From: an uncultured Rhodospirillaceae bacterium | Lineage (GTDB): Bacteria > Pseudomonadota > Alphaproteobacteria > Azospirillales > Azospirillaceae | Direction of reading: 5' to 3' | NCBI GenBank assembly: GCA_937927415.1 | Contig: CALBDS010000036.1 | Span: forward strand, 117,687 to 181,686 | DNA length: 64,000 nucleotides | In this document: positions 1 to 9,926 of the stretch, one piece after another | Position numbering within the stretch: the first letter of the stretch is position 1 | Layout: each line of letters begins with the position of its first letter | Position numbers and translations under genes: made by a program | Notes under the pieces: generated by a model | The model's database searches: none | Seen by the model: only the letters and a program-made list of their open reading frames with translations | What the model was told of the DNA's origin: nothing

Positions 1-606
1 GTGGTAGGTGAATTCCCGGATCGAATAGTAATGATAATATTCCGGGAAATCGGTGATGAGCCGCTTGGCCAGCGTGGACAGGTCCCGCGCGGTCATCAGA
101 TGGTTGGGGTCGGGCCAGCCGGTGGCGTTGGTCAGGGTGCTGTTGGTCAGGCCCAGTTCGCGGGCCTTGGCGTTGGCCTGCTCGGCAAAGGCCTCCTCCG
201 ACCCGGCCAGACCTTCGGCCAGCACGATGCAGGCGTCGTTGCCCGACTGGACGATCACACCCTTGATAAGGTCATCGACCTTGATGGAGTTGTGAAGCTC
301 CACATACATCTTCGACCCCTGCATCCGCCACGCCCGCTCGCTGACGGGCAGGGTGTGATCCAGGGACAGGCGCCCCTTTTTAATGGCGTCGAACACCATG
401 TACATCGTCATGATCTTGCTCATGGACGACGGCGGCATGCGCTGATCGGCGTTCTTTTCGAACAGCACCGTGTTGGTGCTGACGTCGATCAGGATCGCCT
501 GCTTGGCGATGGTGTCGATGTTGGCTGCGCGTGCCGGCAGGATCGTGGCGGCGGCGGCCAGGACGGCGGTCAGCGCGGCGACGAAACGGGTCCGGACAGC
601 GGTCAT
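1..606 (-). CDS. dacA: D-alanyl-D-alanine carboxypeptidase (PBP5/6 type), 3' end outside window
   Basis: Serine peptidase that removes the terminal D-Ala from peptidoglycan stem peptides in the periplasm. The first 202 residues are present. A signal peptide (residues 1-27, ending in a PARA-A type cleavage site) is followed by the transpeptidase-like fold with the catalytic SxxK motif SMSK at residues 61-64 and the SGN motif at 121-123. The third motif (KTG) and the C-terminal domain lie beyond the window edge. The start ATG at 604-606 begins directly before the signal peptide. It lies 66 nt downstream of rlpA on the same strand and is probably the last gene of a ydcF-rlpA-dacA wall operon. 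Family assignment is firm; the exact paralogue (DacA, C or F) cannot be told from this part. Confidence 0.93.
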   Translation of the reverse strand, partial: MTAVRTRFVAALTAVLAAAATILPARAANIDTIAKQAILIDVSTNTVLFEKNADQRMPPSSMSKIMTMYMVFDAIKKGRLSLDHTLPVSERAWRMQGSKMYVELHNSIKVDDLIKGVIVQSGNDACIVLAEGLAGSEEAFAEQANAKARELGLTNSTLTNATGWPDPNHLMTARDLSTLAKRLITDFPEYYHYYSIREFTYH

Positions 607-672
607 GGCGGATTCCTCTTGCAACGGACGTTCTTCTGTTCCCCGAGACGCGGGATCATCCCGGACGGGGTA

Positions 673-1641
673 TCAATCGACCACGATTTTGGCGTCGGTA
701 AGGCCGGACTGTATCACCTGATTGAGAATCGTGTCGGCGCGGTCCACATCATCCAGCGGCCCGACCCGGACACGGTAGAACTGGCGGCCGTTGACGGTGG
801 CCTGGGTCACGCTGGCGGTGCCGATGGATCCCAGCCGGCCGCTCAACTTCTGCGCGTTTTCGGCAACGGAGAAGGCGCCGGCCTGGATATAGATCCGGTG
901 CTGCCCCTTGACCGGCACCGACGATACCACCGGGGCGGGCATGAAGCGCCCATCCTCTTCGGTCTTGCCGGGGACGCGGGCGGTGGAGGACGGCGGCAGT
1001 TCCGCCACCGCGATCCCGGACGGGCGGGCAGCCGGCGGCGGCGCCTCGCTCACCTGGATCGAGGGCCGCGGTGCGGCGGCCTGAACCGGGGGTGGGGTGT
1101 CCACCTTGTCCACCTGCGCCGTCATCACCGGCGGGGTTTGTCCGCGCCGGGCGGCGTCGGCCAGGGCGCGGCTCTCGTCGGCCAGGATCTGGACCCGCAC
1201 CTTGGCGGTGCCCACCCGGTCGAACCCCAGCAGCTGTGCCCCCCGCTGCGACATGTCGATGACGCGGTTGTTGACGTATGGTCCGCGGTCGTTGACCCGC
1301 ACCACGATCGACCGGCCGTTGTCCAGATTGGTCACCCGCACCAGGCTTGGCATGGGCAGCGTCTTGTGCGCCGCCGTCAGGTCCATCTGGTCATAGGTTT
1401 CGCCGTTGGCGGTCATCTTGGCGTGGAAGCCCGGCCCGTACCACGAGGCGATGCCCGTCTCGTCATAGGCGTAATCCTCCGCCGGATAATACCAGATTCC
1501 CTTGATCTGATAGGGCTTGCCGACCTTGTAATAGCCGCCGCGGCCACCGCCGGGAGCACTGGGCGAACCGGCGCACCCGGCCAGGATCAGGGTCCCCAGC
1601 ACCGCCACCGTCACCGCCATCCCACCGCCGCGCACCATCAT
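673..1641 (-). CDS. rlpA: Septal ring lytic transglycosylase RlpA family lipoprotein with SPOR domain
   Basis: RlpA proteins cleave naked glycan strands at the division septum. The 322-residue product starts with a lipoprotein signal with lipobox L-A-G-C (Cys23). It carries a double-psi beta-barrel domain at roughly residues 55-150 (SWYGPGFHAKMTANGE, then VRVNDRGPY) and ends in a SPOR peptidoglycan-binding domain (IYIQAGAFSVAENAQKL, about residues 245-322). The middle is a Pro/Ala-rich linker. The frame stays open upstream to 1782, but ATG 1641 (or the adjacent ATG 1638) is chosen because it follows a purine-rich GCAGGGGG and puts the lipobox at the usual distance; ATG 1620 would also work. 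It sits between the DUF218 gene and dacA, all on the minus strand. Confidence 0.92.
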   Translation of the reverse strand: MMVRGGGMAVTVAVLGTLILAGCAGSPSAPGGGRGGYYKVGKPYQIKGIWYYPAEDYAYDETGIASWYGPGFHAKMTANGETYDQMDLTAAHKTLPMPSLVRVTNLDNGRSIVVRVNDRGPYVNNRVIDMSQRGAQLLGFDRVGTAKVRVQILADESRALADAARRGQTPPVMTAQVDKVDTPPPVQAAAPRPSIQVSEAPPPAARPSGIAVAELPPSSTARVPGKTEEDGRFMPAPVVSSVPVKGQHRIYIQAGAFSVAENAQKLSGRLGSIGTASVTQATVNGRQFYRVRVGPLDDVDRADTILNQVIQSGLTDAKIVVD

Positions 1642-1741
1642 CCCCCTGCCCTGCGTCACCGCCGCCGCGCCCAAGCCGCGCACTCTAACGGCTTTGCCCA
1701 CGCAGGCCAAGACGGCACGGGCAGCTTTGCGGAAAGTCGGG

Positions 1742-2536
1742 TCACGGGCCGGGAAACAGCCGGTCGGTCCGGCCCATGGCATGGTACGCCGCCAGCCCGA
1801 TCCATTCCCGCACCATGGTCGAGGTCAGGTTCAGATTGCCGGTGACATCCATAATCCCTTGCATCTGGTCATCGCCGCGGGTGCGGTAATCCACCGGATA
1901 GGGAATGACCGGCCAGCCCAGCCGGCGGAAAATCCCCACCGACCGCGGCATATGGTTGGCCGAGGTGATGAGAATCCAGGGAGTATCCACCGCCGAATCG
2001 GCAAAATCGCGGCTGAACAGGGCGTTTTCCCAGGTGTTGCGCGACAGATTCTCGATGATCACCCGCCCGGTGTCGAACCCCAATTGGTCCAGCACCGCCA
2101 GGACCACATCCCCTTCGCGGAAATCGCGGTCCCATATCAGCCCCGACCCGCCGGTGGCGATCAGGGGGGCATCGGGATAACGCCGCGCCAACGCGACGAA
2201 CGCCACCATCCGTTCGGCCGCATCGGTCAGGGTGGGCAGGCCGCGGGTGGCTGTGACGACGGGATCCACCGCCCCGCCCAGAACGATGATGCCGCCGATT
2301 TTCTCGGGCAAGGCTGCCGGGAGGGAGAAGCGATCCTCCAGCGGACGCCCCACCCATTGCCCCACCGGCAGCACCGCCAGCGCCGCAAAGCCCGCCGTCG
2401 CCAGCCAGACCAGGGCCAACCCCAGCCGTCGGCGGCGAGGCCACAGCGTCAAAAGCGCCCCTGAGGTCAGAAAAAGCACCAGCAGGTTCGCCGGCGCCAA
2501 AAGCGCCCACCCGACCTTTGTGGCGAGAAAATCCAT
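1742..2536 (-). CDS. YdcF/ElyC family protein (DUF218)
   Basis: A 264-residue membrane-anchored protein of the DUF218 family, to which E. coli SanA, ElyC and YdcF belong; ElyC and SanA are linked to envelope integrity. The N-terminus has two hydrophobic segments (about residues 5-27 and 35-55). The DUF218 core begins at GGIIVLGGAVD and includes ATGGSG and the later TSANHMPRS stretch. ATG 2536 is preferred over an in-frame upstream start at 2566 because the transmembrane segment follows it directly and a G-rich ribosome site lies about 12 nt upstream. It is the first gene of the minus-strand group ending in rlpA and dacA, so a wall-related role is the best guess. The enzymatic activity is unknown. 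Confidence 0.85.
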   Translation of the reverse strand: MDFLATKVGWALLAPANLLVLFLTSGALLTLWPRRRRLGLALVWLATAGFAALAVLPVGQWVGRPLEDRFSLPAALPEKIGGIIVLGGAVDPVVTATRGLPTLTDAAERMVAFVALARRYPDAPLIATGGSGLIWDRDFREGDVVLAVLDQLGFDTGRVIIENLSRNTWENALFSRDFADSAVDTPWILITSANHMPRSVGIFRRLGWPVIPYPVDYRTRGDDQMQGIMDVTGNLNLTSTMVREWIGLAAYHAMGRTDRLFPGP

Positions 2537-2627
2537 GGAACGGCCCCCGTATCCGGCCCCCTGCATGACCGGATCATCGGGACCTGTCCAGGTGAAAAGC
2601 GGCTTTCCCCGGCCCCACCCTCGGCAA

Positions 2628-2660
2628 GTTTCATCAAACTGTCACGTAAGCGTCACGCAA
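2628..2660. promoter_or_regulatory. Three 11-bp direct repeats resembling a PhoB box
   Basis: Three consecutive 11-mers, GTTTCATCAAA, CTGTCACGTAA and GCGTCACGCAA, follow each other without gaps. Each fits the CTGTCAY-N4 half-site of PhoB-type Pho boxes with one or two mismatches. The array lies between the divergent ydcF-like gene (starting at 2536) and the chemoreceptor (starting at 2747), so it could serve either. That PhoB, rather than another OmpR-family regulator, binds here is inference. Confidence 0.45.
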
Positions 2661-2746
2661 GTTACCGGGATGGCGCGCATTGATGGCTCCGGTCGCACGT
2701 TGTTTCGTCCGTATACGGTTGTCGTTCATCCTGTTCCGGGGGCAGA

Positions 2747-4705
2747 ATGCTGTCGAAGGTTTCCATCGGAACGCGCATCGCGTTGCTGGTCGTCGGTGCG
2801 CTGGTCACGCTTGGCCTGCTTGGGGGAACCGTGTCCATGGGCGCGCGCCGCGTGTTCCAGGCCACCAACGAGTTGAACCAGTTCCGCAGCATCGACGAAC
2901 GGATCGCGGGAATTGAGCGGCGGGCCAGCCGGCTGCGGTTCCAGGCCCTGCGTTTCATCACCGAACGGGATCAGACGGCGGCGCGCACCTTTGCCACCAA
3001 CGCCGGGGAAATCGCCTCCCTGCTGGCCGAGGTGCGCGGCAACGCCGGCGCCCTAGTCCCGGCGGGAGACATCGACAACCTGTCCAAGGGCGTCACCGCC
3101 CTGTCCGAACGGTTCAAGGCGGTGGTCGAACAGGCGACCACCCTGGGCCTGAGCGATGAAACCGGCCTGCGCGGCCAGTTGCGCGCCTCCGCCCGCGCCA
3201 TCGAGGACGAGCTGAAACAATGGCCCAACGCCGACAAGCTGACCGCCCGCATGGAAGCCATGCGGAAGATGGAAAAGGACTTCATCATCTACAATGATGA
3301 GGATTTGCTGTCCGGTCACCGCAAGGCGTTCAGCGAATTCACCTTCTTCCTCAGCGACTCCGGCCTCGACCCCGCCACCGCCGCGCGGATCGAAAAACAG
3401 GCCCGCACCTACCGCAAGGATCTTCTGGCCTTCGTGGACGCCACCAAGGCGTTCCGGGAGGAGGTCACCCGCTTCAACGAAGCGTTCCAGAGCCTCGGCC
3501 CCCGCTTCGAAGCGTTGCTGGACATGGCCGGCGAAGGCATGGGGCGGGCGGTGGAAACCCAGAACCGCGTCGGCGACGAGGTGATCCGGACAGCGACCAT
3601 CACCGGATCGCTGTTGCTGGTGGGCTTCCTGCTCATCAGCCTGTACGTTGCCCGTTCGATCACCCGTCCGCTCGCCAGCATCGAAGGGGCGATGGAACGG
3701 CTGGCGACCGGCGACCGTTCGGCCAACATTCCCGGCATCGAACGGCGTGACGAGATCGGCGCCATGGCCCGCGCCCTTCAGGTGTTCAAGGAAGGGCTGC
3801 AGCGCAACCATGACCTGGAAATCGAAGCCCGGCAGGCCGAACAGCGGGCCGCCGCCGAACGGCGCCAGGCGCTGCACACCGTCGCCCATGATTTCGACGG
3901 CGCCTTCGGCAAGGTGCTGAACACCGTCGGCAGTGCCGCCGAACAGATCCGCACCGGCGCCCACATCCTGCGCGACACCGCGGAAAAGATGCGGATGCAG
4001 GCGCTCGACACCGCCGACAAGGCGGAACAGACGTCCGAAGTGGTGGGCATCGTCAACACCGTGTCGCGGACCCTGACCGACTCCATCGGCGAAATCGGCG
4101 CACGGGTGTCCACCAGCGCCACCGCCGTCCTGCGGGCGGTGGGCCATGCGCGGGAAAGCGATGTCGCGGTCAAAGCACTGTCGGAAAGCTCCCAGCGGAT
4201 CGGGGAGATCGTGGATCTCATCAACACCATCGCCGGACAGACCAACCTGCTGGCGCTGAACGCCACCATCGAGGCGGCCCGCGCCGGAGAAGCCGGCAAG
4301 GGCTTCGCCGTGGTGGCGTCGGAGGTGAAAACGCTGGCCAGCCAGACCGCGCGGGCGACCGAGGACATCGCCGGTCAGGTGTCCGCCATCCAGAACGCCA
4401 CCACCGACGTGGTGACGGCGATCCAGGCCATCCGCTCCACCATCGAAGAGGTGGAAAGCCTGTCGTCGGAGGTGTCCACCGCCGTCACCCGCCAGTTGGC
4501 CCAGACCCAGGAAATCGTCCATGCGGTGGACCGGGCCACCAACACCTCTCACGAGGTATCGGAAAGCGTCAGCACCATGGCAATGACCGCGGCGGAAACC
4601 GGCAAATCGGCCATCGAAATGATCTATTCCGCCGGTCAGTTGGCCGACGAATGCCGCCAGTTGGAAAACGACGCCGACCGCTTCATCGCCTCGATCCGGG
4701 AATAA
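2747..4705 (+). CDS. Methyl-accepting chemotaxis protein
   Basis: Transmembrane chemoreceptor of 652 residues. TM1 lies at about residues 8-30, followed by a roughly 250-residue, largely helical periplasmic domain without obvious Cache loops (a helical-bimodular sensor domain is possible). TM2 is at about 280-302 and a HAMP linker at about 303-356. The cytoplasmic signalling domain carries the conserved hairpin around [18 protein letters not shown] and [15 protein letters not shown]. No NWETF/CheR tether is visible at the C-terminus, which ends FIASIRE. The start ATG has a GGGGG site 5-9 nt upstream. It is monocistronic: the divergent gene lies upstream and a strong bidirectional terminator downstream. 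The ligand is unknown; the Pho-box-like repeats upstream raise the possibility of expression under phosphate limitation. Confidence 0.95.
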   Translation: MLSKVSIGTRIALLVVGALVTLGLLGGTVSMGARRVFQATNELNQFRSIDERIAGIERRASRLRFQALRFITERDQTAARTFATNAGEIASLLAEVRGNAGALVPAGDIDNLSKGVTALSERFKAVVEQATTLGLSDETGLRGQLRASARAIEDELKQWPNADKLTARMEAMRKMEKDFIIYNDEDLLSGHRKAFSEFTFFLSDSGLDPATAARIEKQARTYRKDLLAFVDATKAFREEVTRFNEAFQSLGPRFEALLDMAGEGMGRAVETQNRVGDEVIRTATITGSLLLVGFLLISLYVARSITRPLASIEGAMERLATGDRSANIPGIERRDEIGAMARALQVFKEGLQRNHDLEIEARQAEQRAAAERRQALHTVAHDFDGAFGKVLNTVGSAAEQIRTGAHILRDTAEKMRMQALDTADKAEQTSEVVGIVNTVSRTLTDSIGEIGARVSTSATAVLRAVGHARESDVAVKALSESSQRIGEIVDLINTIAGQTNLLALNATIEAARAGEAGKGFAVVASEVKTLASQTARATEDIAGQVSAIQNATTDVVTAIQAIRSTIEEVESLSSEVSTAVTRQLAQTQEIVHAVDRATNTSHEVSESVSTMAMTAAETGKSAIEMIYSAGQLADECRQLENDADRFIASIRE

Positions 4706-4717
4706 CCGGCACCGTTG

Positions 4718-4751
4718 AAAAACCCCTCTCCCAATCGGGAGAGGGGTTTTT
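4718..4751. terminator. Bidirectional intrinsic terminator between MCP and valS
   Basis: Perfect 15-bp stem (A5-CCCCTCTCCC and its complement) with a 4-nt AATC loop. It is flanked by an A5 tract on the left and a T5 tract on the right, so it can terminate in both directions. It lies between the convergent chemoreceptor and valS. Confidence 0.92.
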
Positions 4752-4758
4752 CGTGGCA

Positions 4759-7407
4759 TCAGGCGCTCAGCATATCCAGTGCCTTTTGCAGCTTGTCGCG
4801 GGCGGCGGCGGCCTCCTCGCGGCGGTCGCGCTGCTCGGCCACCACCTCTTCCTTCGCTTTCGCCAGGAACTGTTCGTTGCCCAGCTTGGCGTCGATCTTC
4901 TTGATCTCGCCGGCCAGCTTGTCGATCTCCTTGGTCAGGCGCTGACGCTCCTTGTCCAGATCGACGATGCCTTCCAGCGGCAGGATCAGCGTGGCCTCAT
5001 CCAGCACCGACTGCACCGCACTCTTGGGCACGGCCCCGTCCAGCGGTTCGACGGAGGACAGACGGCCCATGCGCAGGATCAGGTCGCGGTGGGTCGCCAG
5101 CCGCTCCAGCGTCTGGGCCGACGGATCCTTCAGCTTCAGCGCGATCTGGGCCGACGGCGGCACGTTCATTTCCGACCGCATGGACCGCACCGCGGACACC
5201 AGCCGCACCACCCAATCCATCTCGGCTTCCGCCGCCGCACCGGCCGGGTCCGCCGCCGGGTCCGGCCACGATGCGCTGATCAGCCGGTTGCCACGGTCGG
5301 GCGACAACTGTTCCCACAGCTCTTCGGTGATGTAGGGCATGATCGGGTGCAACAGGTGCAGGATCTGGTCCAGCACCCAGGCGGTGGTGGCGCGGGTTTC
5401 GGCCTTCGCCGCCTCGTCGGTGCCGGTCAGGATCGGCTTGGTGAATTCCAGATACCAGTCGCAGAAGGTGCCCCAGGTGAACTGATAGGCGGTGTTGGCG
5501 GCTTCGTTGAACTTGTAGCCGTCGATGGCCTCGGCGATGCGGGCGCCGGCATCGCGCACCGCCCCGACGATCCAGCGGTTCACCGTCTGGGTCAGGCCGA
5601 CCGGGTTGAAGCCCGGCACCGGCTCGCAGCCGTTCATCTGGCAATAGCGGGCGGCGTTCCACAGCTTGGTGGCGAAGTTGCGGTACCCTTCCACCCGGCT
5701 GACCGCCAGCTTGATGTCGCGGCCCTGCGCCGCCATGGCCGACAGGGTGAAGCGCAGCGCGTCGGTGCCGTATTCGTTGATGAGGTCCAGCGGGTCGATG
5801 ACGTTGCCCTTGGACTTCGACATCTTCTGGCCCTTCTCGTCACGGACCAGGGCGTGGATGTAGACGGTGCGGAACGGCACGTCACCCATGAAGTGCAGCC
5901 CCATCATCATCATCCGGGCCACCCAGAAGAAGATGATGTCGAAGCCGGTGACCAGCACGTCGGTGGGGTAATAGCGGGCCAGTTCCGGCGTCTGCTCCGG
6001 CCAGCCCAGCGTCGAGAACGGCCACAGCGCCGACGAAAACCATGTGTCGAGCACGTCGGTATCGCGGGTCAGATCCACCGGCTTGCCGTAATGGGCGGTG
6101 GCTGCGGCCTGCGCCGCCTCCTCGGCTTCCTCCACGAAGAAGGTTCCGTCCGGCCCGTACCACGCGGGGATCTGGTGGCCCCACCAGATCTGACGGCTGA
6201 TGCACCACGGCTGAATGTTGCGCATCCAGTCGAAATAGGTGTTTTCCCACTGCTTGGGCACGAAGGTGGTGCGGCCCTGCTCCACCGCCTCGATGGCCGG
6301 CTTGGCGAGCGTGGCCGCGTCCACGTACCATTGATCGGTCAGCCAGGGTTCGATGGGGATGCCCGAACGGTCGCCGTGGGGGACCATGTGGGTGTGCGGC
6401 TCGATCTTCTCCAGAAGACCCAGCGCCTCCATCTCCTCAACCACCTTCTTGCGCGCCACGTAACGGTCGAGGCCGCGGTAGGCTTCCGGCACCGCATCGT
6501 TCAGACGGGCATCGCGGTCCATGATGTTGATGGCCTCAAGCCCGCACCGCTTGCCGACCTCGAAGTCGTTGAAATCGTGGGCGGGCGTGATCTTCACCGC
6601 ACCCGAGCCGGTCGCCGGGTCGGCGTATTCATCGCCGACGATGGGAATGCGCCGGCCCACCAGCGGCAGCACGACGAATTTGCCGATCAGATCCTTGTAC
6701 CGCTCATCCTCGGGGTGCACGGCGACGCCGGTGTCGCCCAGCATGGTTTCCGGGCGGGTGGTGGCGACGGTGATAAAGCGCCCCTCTTCCCCCTCGATCG
6801 GGTAGCGGAAGTGCCAGAGGTTGCCCTTGATCTCCTTCTGCTCGACCTCAAGGTCGGAGATGGCGGTGTGCAGCTTGCTGTCCCAGTTGACCAGCCGCTT
6901 GTCCTTGTAGATCAGTCCCTGCTTGTGAAGTTGCACGAACACCTTGGCGACGGCCCGGCTCAGGCCCTCGTCCATGGTGAAGCGTTCCTTGGCCCAGTCG
7001 GGCGAGGCGCCCAGACGGCGAAGCTGGCGGGTGATGGTCCCGCCCGATTCCGCCTTCCACTCCCACACCTTGCGGATGAATTCCTGCCGACCCAGGTCGT
7101 GGCGGGTGATGCCGTCCTTGGCCAGATTGCGTTCGACCACCATCTGGGTGGCGATCCCCGCATGGTCGGTTCCCGGCTGCCACAAAGCGTCCTTGCCGCG
7201 CATGCGGTTGTAGCGGATCAGCACGTCCTGCAGCGTAAAGGTCAGGGCATGGCCCATGTGCAGGCTGCCCGTTACGTTCGGCGGCGGCATCATGATCGTA
7301 TAGGGGTGCCCGTTGGCATCGGTGTTGGCGGCGAACGCCCCCGAGTCTTCCCACAGGCGGTAGTGCTTTTCCTCGACCTCGGCGGGCCGGTAGGTCTTTT
7401 CGATCAT
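4759..7407 (-). CDS. valS: Valyl-tRNA synthetase
   Basis: Class Ia aminoacyl-tRNA synthetase that charges tRNA-Val and edits misactivated Thr. The 882-residue length is typical. The ATP-binding HIGH motif appears as HMGH in [12 protein letters not shown] (about residues 45-56), and KMSKS as [13 protein letters not shown] near 525. The CP1 editing domain lies between them. The anticodon-binding domain is followed by the C-terminal coiled-coil tRNA arm ([19 protein letters not shown] onward). It is the last gene of the minus-strand order pcm, tolC, popZ, valS; the gap to popZ is 65 nt. It ends just before the bidirectional terminator. Confidence 0.98.
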   Translation of the reverse strand: MIEKTYRPAEVEEKHYRLWEDSGAFAANTDANGHPYTIMMPPPNVTGSLHMGHALTFTLQDVLIRYNRMRGKDALWQPGTDHAGIATQMVVERNLAKDGITRHDLGRQEFIRKVWEWKAESGGTITRQLRRLGASPDWAKERFTMDEGLSRAVAKVFVQLHKQGLIYKDKRLVNWDSKLHTAISDLEVEQKEIKGNLWHFRYPIEGEEGRFITVATTRPETMLGDTGVAVHPEDERYKDLIGKFVVLPLVGRRIPIVGDEYADPATGSGAVKITPAHDFNDFEVGKRCGLEAINIMDRDARLNDAVPEAYRGLDRYVARKKVVEEMEALGLLEKIEPHTHMVPHGDRSGIPIEPWLTDQWYVDAATLAKPAIEAVEQGRTTFVPKQWENTYFDWMRNIQPWCISRQIWWGHQIPAWYGPDGTFFVEEAEEAAQAAATAHYGKPVDLTRDTDVLDTWFSSALWPFSTLGWPEQTPELARYYPTDVLVTGFDIIFFWVARMMMMGLHFMGDVPFRTVYIHALVRDEKGQKMSKSKGNVIDPLDLINEYGTDALRFTLSAMAAQGRDIKLAVSRVEGYRNFATKLWNAARYCQMNGCEPVPGFNPVGLTQTVNRWIVGAVRDAGARIAEAIDGYKFNEAANTAYQFTWGTFCDWYLEFTKPILTGTDEAAKAETRATTAWVLDQILHLLHPIMPYITEELWEQLSPDRGNRLISASWPDPAADPAGAAAEAEMDWVVRLVSAVRSMRSEMNVPPSAQIALKLKDPSAQTLERLATHRDLILRMGRLSSVEPLDGAVPKSAVQSVLDEATLILPLEGIVDLDKERQRLTKEIDKLAGEIKKIDAKLGNEQFLAKAKEEVVAEQRDRREEAAAARDKLQKALDMLSA

Positions 7408-7472
7408 GATTCACACTTTCGCTGAAGCGGTCTTCAGGTATTGGCAGCGGGTTGATTGAAGGCGGGAGCGGA

Positions 7473-8168
7473 TCAGAACCGCTGGGTCCGCCGGATCATC
7501 CGGTCGATTTCCTGCTGTACGAGCCGTTCGACGATGGTCGGCAGGTTCTCGTCCAGCCACTCCTTCAGGAGCGGTTTCAGGAGTTCGCGGACGACATCCT
7601 CCACCGTGCGGATGCCCACCGGCATCGGGCCGATGGACAGATCATCCCCCAGCTTGCGGGCCAGATTGGTCAGATGCTGCGAAGCATCGTCGGCGGTCCG
7701 GCGGGAGATCAGCCCATTGTCGAATTCGTCCATGAGCGACCGCGACCGCGGGCGCGGCGGCGGCATTTCCGTCACATCGTCGAAATCGAAGCTGGGACGC
7801 CGGGGCGGCGGCGGGGGCGGCGGTTCCGGCTCGGGCTCCCCGAAATCGGCCAAAGGCTCGGCGGCCGGTTCGGAGAAGTCCGGGACATCCATGTCCCAAT
7901 GGTCTTCCTCCGGCTCCGGTTCCGGCATCGCCTGGGTGAGTTCGAGAACGTCGTCCTCCTCCTCGTCCATCATTGGCGGAGGGGGGGGAGGGGGCAAGGG
8001 CGGAGGCGGCGGTGGAGGAGGGGGCGGTGGAGGCGGCGGCGGCGGCGGTGCCTGCGGGGCGGCCGGCTCCGCCGTCTTCGACGCGGTGTCGCCATCCTCG
8101 GAGATGATGCGGCGGATGGAGGCGAGAATCTCCTCCATCGACGGTTCTTGCTGGCCTTTATCGCTCAT
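7473..8168 (-). CDS. popZ: Polar organizing protein PopZ (DUF2497 family)
   Basis: PopZ forms a polar protein condensate in alphaproteobacteria that anchors ParB-parS complexes and cell-cycle kinases. The 231-residue product has the family's conserved N-terminal helix (SMEEILASIRRIISEDGD, residues 10-27). A long acidic, proline-rich disordered middle follows, including about 25 nearly uninterrupted prolines from residue 41. The C-terminal helical oligomerization region contains LLKPLLKEWLDENLPTIVE. The gene order with valS and an outer-membrane TolC is the usual alphaproteobacterial one. The polyproline part is encoded by a simple-sequence tract that includes a G8 run on the plus strand (7981-7988), unusual for an essential coding region. 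Family identity is firm; the function is taken from the Caulobacter homologue. Confidence 0.92.
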   Translation of the reverse strand: MSDKGQQEPSMEEILASIRRIISEDGDTASKTAEPAAPQAPPPPPPPPPPPPPPPPPLPPPPPPPMMDEEEDDVLELTQAMPEPEPEEDHWDMDVPDFSEPAAEPLADFGEPEPEPPPPPPPRRPSFDFDDVTEMPPPRPRSRSLMDEFDNGLISRRTADDASQHLTNLARKLGDDLSIGPMPVGIRTVEDVVRELLKPLLKEWLDENLPTIVERLVQQEIDRMIRRTQRF

Positions 8169-8276
8169 CGGGACAAATCCGGGACGTCAACCTGCCCCAC
8201 ACTAGGCCAGGACTGTGTGAAATGCCATATGGCCGGCACGCCGCGCGCCCGCGCAACGTGCCGCATGCCGACGATC

Positions 8277-9689
8277 TTACTCACCCGTGCCCAGACCGAT
8301 CCACTTGTCACGGGTGGCGGTGTAGTTCTTTTGGGCATCATAATACTTGACCGGCAGCCCCAACTGTTCCGCCGACAGCTGCCCGATGGCCGACAGCAAC
8401 GTGAAAGCCGCCACCATCTCGTTGCGCTCGGCGCGAACCAGATTGACGCGGGCGTTCAGCAACTCCTGCTCCTGGTTCAGCACGTCGAGAACGGTGCGCG
8501 AGCCGACCTGAGCTTCCTGCCGCACGCCGTCCAGGGCGATCTGCGCCGCCTTGATCTGGTCGCGGTAGGATTTGATCGACGCGCGGGTGGTGGCCAGCGA
8601 CTGCCACGCGCTGACCGCCCCCTCGACCGCACGCTGACGGGCGTCGTCGATCTGCATCCGGTACTGGTTCGCCGTCTGCTTGGCTTCACGCACCTGGGCT
8701 TCCGGCAAGCCGGCCTGATACAGCGGAATGGTGACCTGGGCCGTCACCTGGGCGGCATCCTGGCGCTCCACCAGCAGCCCCGACGAGCGGCTGCCATCCC
8801 ATGTGCGCGAGGTCTGGGCGTTCAGGGTGACGCTGGGGAGCAGCCGGCCGAACTGCTGATCGACGGTGGCCTGCTGGGCGGCTTCGTTGAAGGCGGCCGA
8901 CAGGACCGAGGGGTTGTTGGCCTTGGCCATCTCCACCGTCTCGTCCAGGGTGGCCGGCAGCTTGAACGTCGGCTTGGGCGCCTTCAACGGCCCCGGTGCA
9001 GCCCCGATCACCCGTTCGTAGGTGGCGCGGGACGTGGCAAGCTGCCCTTCGGAGGAAATGCGGGAAGCCACCGCACCGGACAGGCGCGATTCCGACTGGC
9101 TGACGTCGGTGCGGGTGTATTCACCGACGCGGAAACGGTCGCCGGCGGCTTCCAACTGCCGCTTCAGCACCCGTTCGTTGTTGATGTTCAGGGTCAGCAC
9201 CGCCTGATTCTGCACCACGTCGAGATAGGCGGTGGCTGCGTTCAGCAGCACCTCCTGCTCGGCGCTCATCAGGGTGGCGCGCTGGGCCTGCACCAGATTT
9301 TCAGCGCGGCGGACCGCCGGCGACACCGTGGCGTCGTAGATCGGCTGGGTCACCGACAAACCAGCGGTTTTTGGGGTAAGGGTCGTGTTGCTGGTCCCCG
9401 CCCCCTCGATCCGGGATTCCGAATAGCTGCGGCCGATGGATGCCGTAGCGCGGGCCGAAGGGCGATAGCCGGACAGGGCTTGCGGAACCGATTCATCGAC
9501 CGCGCGCAGGCGCGCCCGTTGTGCCGCCAGGGATGGGTTGTTGGCATAAGCCTGGGCAAGCGCCTGTTCGAGACTCTGCGCCCACGTGGGCTGAGCCATC
9601 CCCAGCACCACCGAGCCCCAGGCGACGGTGGCAATCAGATAGCGGCGCACACCCGGATAGCAGCGCATACTGTGGCTTCGCACGGTCAT
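8277..9689 (-). CDS. tolC: TolC family outer-membrane export channel
   Basis: Trimeric outer-membrane channel for type I secretion and RND efflux. The 470-residue protein has a Sec signal peptide ending near PTWAQ (about residue 38) and starts its mature part with SLEQALAQAYANNPSLAAQRA, the hallmark of TolC-family proteins. The two homologous outer-membrane factor halves show repeated helical heptads (e.g. LDVVQNQAVLTLNINNERVL and VLDVLNQEQELLNARVNLV). The start is either ATG 9689, preceded by AAGG and GGAAGAG, or ATG 9668 seven codons later. It lies between pcm and popZ. No ABC exporter or membrane-fusion gene is nearby, so its partners are encoded elsewhere; the repeat-rich protein at 18952 is a plausible type I substrate. 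Confidence 0.94.
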   Translation of the reverse strand: MTVRSHSMRCYPGVRRYLIATVAWGSVVLGMAQPTWAQSLEQALAQAYANNPSLAAQRARLRAVDESVPQALSGYRPSARATASIGRSYSESRIEGAGTSNTTLTPKTAGLSVTQPIYDATVSPAVRRAENLVQAQRATLMSAEQEVLLNAATAYLDVVQNQAVLTLNINNERVLKRQLEAAGDRFRVGEYTRTDVSQSESRLSGAVASRISSEGQLATSRATYERVIGAAPGPLKAPKPTFKLPATLDETVEMAKANNPSVLSAAFNEAAQQATVDQQFGRLLPSVTLNAQTSRTWDGSRSSGLLVERQDAAQVTAQVTIPLYQAGLPEAQVREAKQTANQYRMQIDDARQRAVEGAVSAWQSLATTRASIKSYRDQIKAAQIALDGVRQEAQVGSRTVLDVLNQEQELLNARVNLVRAERNEMVAAFTLLSAIGQLSAEQLGLPVKYYDAQKNYTATRDKWIGLGTGE

Positions 9690-9926
9690 CTCTTCCGGCC
9701 TTCACTGTTTCGGGGTTTGATCCGACGCTCCCTCAGGTGCGTGAGAATACAGAACCTTTCCGCCGTTCCGAAGCTTTCCTTTACGGGCAGACCGAACGGA
9801 CAGGGACTCCAGCCCCCTGGATGCCCTTGTCCGTATCGTTCAGCATCGAAACTTGTGGTTCTGTTTCCTTTCCACACCACCCCATGTCATGCGGGCGTCG
9901 TTTTCAGACGATGCGGGGTCAGCGAC

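Noticed and set aside
1..1845. Long plus-strand frame over dacA and rlpA
   Set aside because: Antisense shadow of two well-supported minus-strand genes; His/Gly/Arg-rich translation is typical of GC-rich shadows.
4651..7425. 924-residue plus-strand frame opposite valS
   Set aside because: Shadow of valS; no domain features.
7981..7988. Frameshift or pseudogene in popZ at the G8 run
   Set aside because: The frame is intact through the tract and both conserved ends of PopZ are in the same frame.
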